Origin: TMED23 sp964643045
Lineage (GTDB): Bacteria; Pseudomonadota; Alphaproteobacteria; Rhodospirillales; UBA2165
Length of the DNA: 21,023 nucleotides
NCBI GenBank assembly: GCA_964643045.1
Contig: CAZXSC010000044.1
Coordinates: 1-21,023, forward strand
Direction of reading: 5' to 3'
This document shows, in pieces, positions 15,872-21,023 of this stretch. The position numbers and the translations under genes are program-made. Under the pieces are notes generated by a model that was not told the DNA's origin, did no database searches, and saw only the letters and a program-made list of their open reading frames with translations. Every line of letters begins with the position of its first letter. The stretch's first letter is position 1.

Positions 15872-16953
15872 GGAATAGAACCGCCGGTTAGATTAATCAT
15901 AGCGCCGGAAGCAAGTGTAGACTCATTCTCCAAAACCCATTTGATCTGGCCAGCAACATCCGCCGGTGTTGCGAGTTTACCGGATAGCATTCGATCAGCA
16001 TTAGATAGTTTGCTAGCCTCGCTCATACCCTCGTTCATTCCGCCGTCAATTATGTCGAGTACCACACCGATGCATTTCATGTTTTTTGCGGCGAGTTCAA
16101 TTGCAAGAATATGAGTCAATGTGGGAATCATTGATTTTGCTAGACTATATAATGGCGTTCGGAAATGATGACGCCCACTTTCCGCGAAAGTTGAACCGAG
16201 TAGAACCAAAGTCGCTCCGTACACACCCCTATCCAGCAAAAGACGAGCCAAGGATTGAACTTGACGCAATGGCGATGCAACGTGAGCCTCAATAGACTGC
16301 TTCGGTAGGTCCAGGTCAGAAAATCGGACATTGTCTGGTGTTTCCCAAGCGCAGTGGACAATTCCCCGGAGTGGGAAGTTCGGCAAGTTCGAGTTAATTG
16401 TTTCAATATCTGGGACGACAACAAGACCATCTCCATCGCTACGTGACAATCCTACCGCATTATCGCCCAAGAGATTTAGAACGGCTTTTCCGATACCTCC
16501 TGTTGCCCCTGTTATTAACATCGTAGGTCCGGACAAGTTTGAATTTGATAAAGATTCCGACGGCAGATTTAAGGTTTGGTGGTGGCCAAATTCGTAAGAG
16601 CCTTCGACATATCGAGTGCCTTTGTCTTGGTCTGAAATCACAACCTCAACACGACTGCTGGAGTCATCACTGCGACGTACGACTCCCTTAACAACGAGCT
16701 GGGCTGGTGGGATGATAGGCGTTTTGAAACGGAGATTGACAGAATGCAGGAGACAGTCTTTTCCTGGCAAATACATTCCAGCCAGTCTTGAAATCAGTCC
16801 AGCAGAAAAGGCGCCATGAAGAACCGGAGCTTTATAAATTGTTTTTGACGCATATTCTGGGTCCGTGTGGAGTGGGTTCCAATCACCCGAAATTTTTGCA
16901 AATTCTAGAGCATCTTTTGTTGTGACCTTGATCGTAAAAGAAGCCTCGGTCAT
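15868..16953 (-). CDS. MaoC-type (R)-hydratase / short-chain dehydrogenase fusion
   Basis: Residues 1-130 form a hot-dog hydratase with the signature FAKISGDWNPLHTDPEYA, whose D24 and H29 match the catalytic pair of (R)-specific enoyl-CoA/ACP hydratases. Residues 143-361 form an SDR domain with the NAD(P)-binding motif GATGGIG (149-155), a candidate catalytic Ser254, and the YxxxK pair Y269/K273. The single protein could therefore interconvert 3-hydroxy, enoyl and keto forms of an ACP-bound acyl chain. The ATG at 16953 overlaps the ACP stop (ATGA, 16950-16953), and the TGA overlaps the FkbH-like start. That position between an ACP and an FkbH-like enzyme argues for an ACP-tethered substrate. 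Direction and substrate are not determined. Confidence 0.9.
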   Translation of the reverse strand: MTEASFTIKVTTKDALEFAKISGDWNPLHTDPEYASKTIYKAPVLHGAFSAGLISRLAGMYLPGKDCLLHSVNLRFKTPIIPPAQLVVKGVVRRSDDSSSRVEVVISDQDKGTRYVEGSYEFGHHQTLNLPSESLSNSNLSGPTMLITGATGGIGKAVLNLLGDNAVGLSRSDGDGLVVVPDIETINSNLPNFPLRGIVHCAWETPDNVRFSDLDLPKQSIEAHVASPLRQVQSLARLLLDRGVYGATLVLLGSTFAESGRHHFRTPLYSLAKSMIPTLTHILAIELAAKNMKCIGVVLDIIDGGMNEGMSEASKLSNADRMLSGKLATPADVAGQIKWVLENESTLASGAMINLTGGSIP

Positions 16954-17186
16954 TGATCTTGCTCTTTAATCAATAATTCAGCCGCTGCAAAGGAAGTTAA
17001 ACGTTCATAATCTCCGACGCTAAAAGTAAAATCAAACTCACTTTCCATCGCTGCAATTAGTGACGTATGAGCGAGCGAATCCCATCGAGCCTCGGTTATC
17101 TGTCTGACTGCAGAAAAGTTAACATCATCTGGAAGTTCTAAAACAACTCGGAAAATTTCTTCTAACTTTTTATTACTAACTGCCAT
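16950..17186 (-). CDS. Acyl carrier protein (phosphopantetheine-binding), stand-alone
   Basis: The small acidic 78-residue product starts at the ATG at 17186 and contains the carrier motif WDSLAHTSLIAAMESEF. Ser37 in D-S-L is the expected 4'-phosphopantetheine attachment site, followed by the usual helix II and LTSFAAAELL helix IV pattern. An in-frame ATG at 17237 would add 17 residues with no carrier-protein character. The ribosome-binding site AGGTGG (plus-strand 17191-17196), 4 nt before the 17186 ATG, decides the start. It is the first gene of the minus-strand operon, and its stop overlaps the hydratase/SDR start by 4 nt. No ketosynthase or acyltransferase domain is present in the window, so it looks like a dedicated discrete carrier rather than the fatty-acid AcpP. 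Confidence 0.88.
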   Translation of the reverse strand: MAVSNKKLEEIFRVVLELPDDVNFSAVRQITEARWDSLAHTSLIAAMESEFDFTFSVGDYERLTSFAAAELLIKEQDQ

Positions 17187-17614
17187 AAGTCCACCTGGAT
17201 TAAGATAGATATTAATACGAAATGATGGAAAAAACATTTATTAGAAAATCTTGACCACCGTCATAAATTAGGACATTTTGCTTTGACTAACAAGTCAACG
17301 CAACAATATCTAGAAACCGTGAGGGTTATCCATACCGGAGCTTTTATAAAAGGCTTATTTTAGCGGCCTTCTGTACTGTGGGAGTAAAAGTTTTTATATG
17401 GATTACTTTCGAATTTGACCAAGATTTCTGTCTCAAAGGTCTCATTTGGGCATGAAATAATAAAATTATTGGATTATTATAGTTAGTATAGAATTATTAT
17501 AATAAATAGTGTAACTCTATCTTTGTTAGAAATTAAACACTTGTATTAGCTAAAATATGGAAATATGGCTAATTCTATAACAATTATACCTGTACCAGAC
17601 ATGCAGAATTTACC
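17187..17614. promoter_or_regulatory. Divergent regulatory region between the ACP operon and the radical SAM gene
   Basis: This 428-bp stretch has no convincing gene. It separates the divergent ACP operon and radical SAM gene and so should contain both promoters. The part from about 17455 to 17580 is markedly AT-rich, with two ATTATTATA copies (17473-17481 and 17493-17501) and the perfect 12-bp palindrome TTATTATAATAA at 17494-17505. These may be promoter or operator elements, but they could also be chance in AT-rich DNA. Confidence 0.45.
17494..17505. repeat. Perfect 12-bp palindrome TTATTATAATAA
   Basis: The 12-mer reads identically on both strands and lies 109 bp upstream of the radical SAM gene start, inside the AT-rich part of the divergent region. 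An operator role is possible but unsupported by any regulator gene in the window. Confidence 0.35.
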
Positions 17615-19192
17615 ATGCTAAAAGTCGTCGTCGTCGGTCACCGAGTGCCAAATCCTTTGTCGATAGAATTTCCCGACAATCCGATTTATGCTAAACAGGC
17701 TCTTCAATTATACAATTACACGCGCGTATTTGATGAAAAATCAAATACACTAATTGATCATGACGAATTCTTCAGAATTAACAATAAACTGGAAGGTCGG
17801 TTTAGCGTTTGGGAAATGTATCTGGCGTCAGGCTTAATTCTATCTTCTCATCTGAAAAGAGATAACCATGACGTTATGCTTTTTAATACGATAGACTCCT
17901 CGAATGAAGTTTCTTTTATTGAAGAGGTGAATAAATTTAAAGCAGATATTTTAATTTTTTCGACCACATTTATTTTGACAAAAAAACAATTTATCGAATC
18001 AATAGAGTTTTTTAAAAAAGAATTTCCTGACATATTTATTTTGGCTGGGGGCCAGTTCGTATTTACATCTCTTCTGGATCTGAATGAGGCCGCGCAAAGC
18101 GACTGGCTTCTCGAAACTGGCTGTGACGGCATTGTTAACGATACTCAAGGCGAGGCCGCACTTCTCAAATTTTGCAAAAACTTTCCAGATAATTTGAATG
18201 CAGTGAGCAATTTAATTTGGCGAGACCGATCCTCTAACGCAACTGTCAATAAACGCAGCGCCGAGGATAATGATATTAACTCGACGCCTGTAGATTTTAA
18301 TTTTGTACCTGAGGGTGTGACCGCACATATAAGGACAGCGCGGAGTTGTGGGTTTAAATGCGCCTTTTGCACCTATCCTTCCGTTGCAGGCCCACTAAGT
18401 CTCATGGACTTAAATAATGCACTATCCACGCTGCGTCATGCAAAAGAAAAAGGCGTTGGGCAAATTATATTTGCAGATGATACTTTTAATGTACCAAAAG
18501 ATAGATTTGAAGAATTCTTGGATATAATTATCGCTGAAGATTTAAATATTCCATGGTATTCATTTCTTAGATGCCAATATATCAATCAAAGAATCGTCAA
18601 GAAAATGAAAAAAAGTGGCTGCCAAGCAGTATTTCTTGGCATTGAGTCTGGGTCGGACGCTATCCTAAAAAATATGAAAAAAGGTTCCATAGCTAATTTT
18701 TATTTACGTGGGATCGAATGGTTGAGATCTGAGGGCATTAAAACAGTAGGCGCCTTCGTTATCGGGTTTCCCGGCGAAACCATTGAGACGGCAAATATTA
18801 CAAGAAACTTTATTGAAACCGCGGGGTTAGATTATTATTTTCTCCAACCGTTTTTTTATCTACACCACGCCCCAATTCACAACCAAGCAACCAAATATAA
18901 TTTGAGCGGTGAAGGATTGTTCTGGTCCCATAATACAATGGATTGGCGACAATCTACTGATCTCATTAACAAATATTTTTATGAAATAGAAAATCCAATA
19001 TTTTTGAATCCGGATTATACTTTGTGGGAACTTGCATATTTTAGAAGCAAGGGCCTCTCGGTAGATGCCTTCAACGAGCACCGAGTTCTCATTAACCGAT
19101 TAACGAGAGATCAGATGGACAAGTTTTCGATTATACCAACGGCGGCCACGGAACGGGACGCTGCTTTTGGAAAATTAGCTCAGGTTTCATAG
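17615..19192 (+). CDS. B12-binding-domain radical SAM protein, class-B methyltransferase-like
   Basis: The 525-residue product has an N-terminal Rossmann-like region (about 65-205) in the position of a cobalamin-binding domain, then a radical SAM barrel. The cluster motif is CGFKCAFC (C245, C249, C252). FADDTFNVP, a GIESGS segment and FVIGFPGET follow, as in the Elp3/MiaB-type barrel. This layout is that of class B radical SAM enzymes, many of which transfer a methyl group from methylcobalamin to unreactive carbon or phosphorus. I do not see a DxHxxG motif, so cobalamin would be bound base-off without a protein histidine, as is usual for class B. A PhpK-like P-methyltransferase relative is one candidate; the substrate is unknown. 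The ATG at 17615 has no clear ribosome-binding site. Confidence 0.85.
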   Translation: MLKVVVVGHRVPNPLSIEFPDNPIYAKQALQLYNYTRVFDEKSNTLIDHDEFFRINNKLEGRFSVWEMYLASGLILSSHLKRDNHDVMLFNTIDSSNEVSFIEEVNKFKADILIFSTTFILTKKQFIESIEFFKKEFPDIFILAGGQFVFTSLLDLNEAAQSDWLLETGCDGIVNDTQGEAALLKFCKNFPDNLNAVSNLIWRDRSSNATVNKRSAEDNDINSTPVDFNFVPEGVTAHIRTARSCGFKCAFCTYPSVAGPLSLMDLNNALSTLRHAKEKGVGQIIFADDTFNVPKDRFEEFLDIIIAEDLNIPWYSFLRCQYINQRIVKKMKKSGCQAVFLGIESGSDAILKNMKKGSIANFYLRGIEWLRSEGIKTVGAFVIGFPGETIETANITRNFIETAGLDYYFLQPFFYLHHAPIHNQATKYNLSGEGLFWSHNTMDWRQSTDLINKYFYEIENPIFLNPDYTLWELAYFRSKGLSVDAFNEHRVLINRLTRDQMDKFSIIPTAATERDAAFGKLAQVS

Positions 19193-19222
19193 ACGTAAAT
19201 TAATTTTTAAGCAAAGCCTTGG

Positions 19223-20113
19223 TTATTCATTAGACGAAAATAAACTGAGCTTTGCAACTGGCCCAGACAACGGAGACTTTTTTGTTTCGGCTTCGTCCAA
19301 AATTACCTCAATATCATAAGATCTAAACGAACACTGATTAGCTTCGAGCATTGAATAGCCAATTTTATTAACATTGCTTATGTTAACGCTTTGGTATGGA
19401 TGAGAGTTAAATTCAGCTTCATACAGCACTCCTGATTTTCGCAATTGATTTTCAATTGTATTACATTGAGGGGCATGCACGATCGAATGATAACTGACAT
19501 AGGCTAACCAAGGTCCCGGTACTTCCCTAGAATCGCAAATAACTTTTGTATGAAACACTTTATTATACCGTCCGTTACATCCATAGGTTTGTTCGAGATG
19601 GTGAATATAGGTTAAAGATTTGCCGATTGAGGTTCCGAGACAAAGAAATTTACATTCGAAGTCATTGAGTTTGCCGAATACGCTTGTTGCACCAAAGGCA
19701 GATTTACCTGTTTCTTCAAGTATTTCTTGAGCTAGAGTGCCTATACCAGCCACTGAGAACAAAGGGTGTTTTGACCGATGCGCTAATGGATGAACGCTCA
19801 AAAAACTGGTAAAAGGACCTACTTCAGCGGGGGTTTCTTCCAATATAAACATACTGCCAGGGGCACTACAAGAATAAGTAAAAGCCGGCGCTAATACCGT
19901 ACCTTCGGGCCCAAGATAATCTAATAAAGCGTGTAGTAAAAATTCACACCATTTTTTTTCACGCTCTCTAATTGCATTGCTGTTTAATTCAGCCGGATAG
20001 GTCGGCAAAGGGATGCCGCCCATATCAATCCCAAGATAAACGAGATCTCCCCTTTTTATTTTTAGCTCAGTTAGCACTGATTTTAAAATATGTACGGCCT
20101 CAGATTCGGTCAT
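19223..20113 (-). CDS. AAC(3)-family N-acetyltransferase-like acyltransferase
   Basis: The 296-residue product matches the AAC(3) (aminoglycoside 3-N-acetyltransferase) fold family. It has GDLVYLGID near the N-terminus, GTVLAPAFTYS, the EVGPFTSFLSVHP...RSKHPLFSVAGIG segment (97-125), and the HHLEQ motif, where H171 and E174 correspond to the family's catalytic HxxE. Chromosomal homologues often sit in glycan or natural-product clusters and acylate amines other than drugs. Here the partner may be the ACP-bound acyl group, since ACP genes lie nearby. The start is the ATG at 20113 rather than the preceding TTG, with only a weak AGAG upstream. It converges on the radical SAM gene, leaving 30 bp between stops, so it has its own promoter. 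Confidence 0.88.
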   Translation of the reverse strand: MTESEAVHILKSVLTELKIKRGDLVYLGIDMGGIPLPTYPAELNSNAIREREKKWCEFLLHALLDYLGPEGTVLAPAFTYSCSAPGSMFILEETPAEVGPFTSFLSVHPLAHRSKHPLFSVAGIGTLAQEILEETGKSAFGATSVFGKLNDFECKFLCLGTSIGKSLTYIHHLEQTYGCNGRYNKVFHTKVICDSREVPGPWLAYVSYHSIVHAPQCNTIENQLRKSGVLYEAEFNSHPYQSVNISNVNKIGYSMLEANQCSFRSYDIEVILDEAETKKSPLSGPVAKLSLFSSNE

Positions 20114-20149
20114 CAATTTTCTCTGTCACTCTAGCCTGTATAATTTGCG

Positions 20150-20332
20150 TTATATAATAGAAAAAGTCGAAGCATCCACAACAACATCGTTGAACCTGAG
20201 TATTTCTACATCAGTTAGGGTATTATTTCCATCGGGTCCATTAACTTGGATACTTTCGTCGCAATTATTAATAAGTGTGTGATCTGAGAATGTCGTCGCC
20301 ATTTTGCTGGTAAATACGTAGGCTATTTTCAT
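20150..20332 (-). pseudogene. Diverged duplicate of the RTX protein C-terminal module (probable gene remnant)
   Basis: This 60-codon frame shares the segment IQVNGPDGNNTL with the end of the RTX protein next to it. The following E-x-LRF(D/N)D...VDAST pattern is shared too. It therefore corresponds to the last 40 or so residues of that protein, preceded by a short unrelated start (MKIAYVFTSKM). No calcium-binding nonapeptides remain. It is either a duplicated, truncated fragment or a very small expressed protein; the GAGAAG just before the ATG makes translation possible. It lies 121 bp downstream of the RTX stop, on the same strand. Confidence 0.6.
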
Positions 20333-20453
20333 CTTCTCATTTTACTCTTTTAGTTTGTTAGCTGGGATTAAAGAAATTTTTAGTGATAGGGGTACAAGTT
20401 TAGATTTCGCTCAAAATAGAAAACTACTTATTCAAAGATAATACTATAATAAA

Positions 20454-21023
20454 TTAAATAGTCGAAGCGTCTACGTCCCCATCATCGAATCGTAAAGTTT
20501 CAATCCCGCTGAGTGTGTTATTGCCGTCGGGCCCATTAACTTGAATAGTTCCGTCTCCATTATTAGTAACTGTATAGGGTGAAAACATTGTAAAATAATT
20601 ACCAGAAAAAATAGCAATATCATTTCCTCCTGAGCCACCATTTATTGTATCGTTACCACCACCTCCGGTTATTGTATCATTACCTGCACCGCCAGTTAGC
20701 ACATTGGCACTTCCATCTCCGGTGAGGTTGTCGTCACTGCCCGAGCCGGTGACATTCTCAATACTGGAGAGTGTATCGGAGCCATCAGCTCCAGAAGCTG
20801 TGTTAGCGGTAAGGTTGACATTTACGGCGCCACTGGCATTTGCATAGGTTGCGGTGTCGGTACCGGATCCACCGGTCAGGGTGTCATCGCCGGTTCCGCC
20901 TTCAAGGGTATCGTTGCCGCCACCACCATCGAGGACGTTGTTGCCGGTGTTACCGGTCAGTGTATCGCCACTGCCCGAGCCGGTGACATTCTCAATACTG
21001 GAGAGTGTATCGGAGCCATCAGC
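20454..21023 (-). CDS. RTX/hemolysin-type calcium-binding repeat protein, C-terminal part (cut by window edge)
   Basis: Reading leftward from the window edge, the frame is open for 189 codons to TAA at 20454. It contains two groups of glycine-aspartate nonapeptides (GGxGxDxLx), at about 20850-20950 (LDGGGGNDTLEGGTGDDTLT) and 20607-20699 (LTGGAGNDTITGGGGNDTIN). These alternate with SDTLSSIENVTGSGS linkers. Such repeats bind calcium in a parallel beta-roll and are typical of large secreted proteins exported by type I secretion. The C-terminus (IETLRFDDGDVDASTI) is a hydrophobic-ended tail like those carrying the secretion signal. The N-terminus and any catalytic domain lie off the right edge, so function is unknown. 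No hlyB/hlyD-type exporter is in the window. Confidence 0.9.
   Translation of the reverse strand, partial: ADGSDTLSSIENVTGSGSGDTLTGNTGNNVLDGGGGNDTLEGGTGDDTLTGGSGTDTATYANASGAVNVNLTANTASGADGSDTLSSIENVTGSGSDDNLTGDGSANVLTGGAGNDTITGGGGNDTINGGSGGNDIAIFSGNYFTMFSPYTVTNNGDGTIQVNGPDGNNTLSGIETLRFDDGDVDASTI
20735..21023. repeat. 55-bp exact direct repeat within the RTX gene (234-bp period)
   Basis: The 55 bp at 20735-20789 recur identically at 20969-21023. The offset of 234 bp equals 78 codons, so the copies stay in frame and encode the same ADGSDTLSSIENVTGSGS linker. The second copy is cut by the window edge, so the match may extend further. Confidence 0.9.

Noticed and set aside
17187..17237. Earlier in-frame ATG for the acyl carrier protein
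   Set aside because: The extra 17 residues are not carrier-like, and the strong AGGTGG site directly precedes the 17186 ATG.
19223..20113. Acquired aminoglycoside resistance gene
   Set aside because: The AAC(3) family membership alone does not show resistance, and the context is biosynthetic without mobile elements.
20600..21023. Repeats resembling a CRISPR array
   Set aside because: The repeats are in-frame coding repeats of an RTX protein with irregular spacing and no conserved repeat-spacer pattern.

Overview
The window reads as a chromosomal segment of an AT-rich alphaproteobacterium. The best evidence is the divergent block tsaD-gpsA-(yciI) / hemC-hemD-mitofilin-hemY, an arrangement characteristic of Alphaproteobacteria. 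The mitofilin (Mic60) and zinc-ribbon HemY-like proteins point the same way. The exact order or family cannot be fixed from sequence reading alone.

Left part (1-4591, all minus strand): the N-terminal part of a DegT/DnrJ/EryC1-type PLP aminotransferase cut by the window edge, a TauE/SafE-type permease, acetyl-CoA synthetase (acs), a single-domain Rieske protein, and a YciI-family protein. Middle part (4304-12834): yciI, gpsA and tsaD run leftward, and hemC, a HemD-mitofilin fusion, a HemY-like membrane TPR protein and a TPR/GT9-like glycosyltransferase run rightward from a shared 173-bp divergent region. A tRNA-Thr(CGT) closes this block. The notable gene here is the 626-residue ORF. It joins uroporphyrinogen-III synthase in one frame to a membrane anchor, a coiled coil and a mitofilin C-terminal domain, so it combines a heme-pathway enzyme with a membrane-shaping protein.

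Right part (12835-20113): an accessory biosynthetic region starts directly after the tRNA. Four tightly packed, partly overlapping minus-strand genes encode a 78-aa acyl carrier protein, a MaoC-hydratase/SDR fusion, an FkbH-like HAD protein and a DUF4910 aminopeptidase-like protein. Transcribed away from them is a class-B-like (B12-binding) radical SAM protein, and facing that is an AAC(3)-family N-acyltransferase. There is no ketosynthase, acyltransferase or NRPS module. My inference is that an FkbH-loaded C3 (glyceryl-type) unit is modified on the stand-alone ACP by the hydratase/reductase, possibly methylated by the radical SAM enzyme, and transferred to an amine such as an amino sugar by the AAC(3)-like enzyme. 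The amino-sugar-type aminotransferase at the left edge and the GT9-like protein would fit surface-glycan chemistry, but the link is not proven.

Far right (20150-21023): the C-terminus of an RTX/hemolysin-type calcium-binding repeat protein that runs off the edge. It carries a 55-bp exact repeat. Downstream of it lies a small diverged second copy of its C-terminal module, which looks like a duplication remnant.
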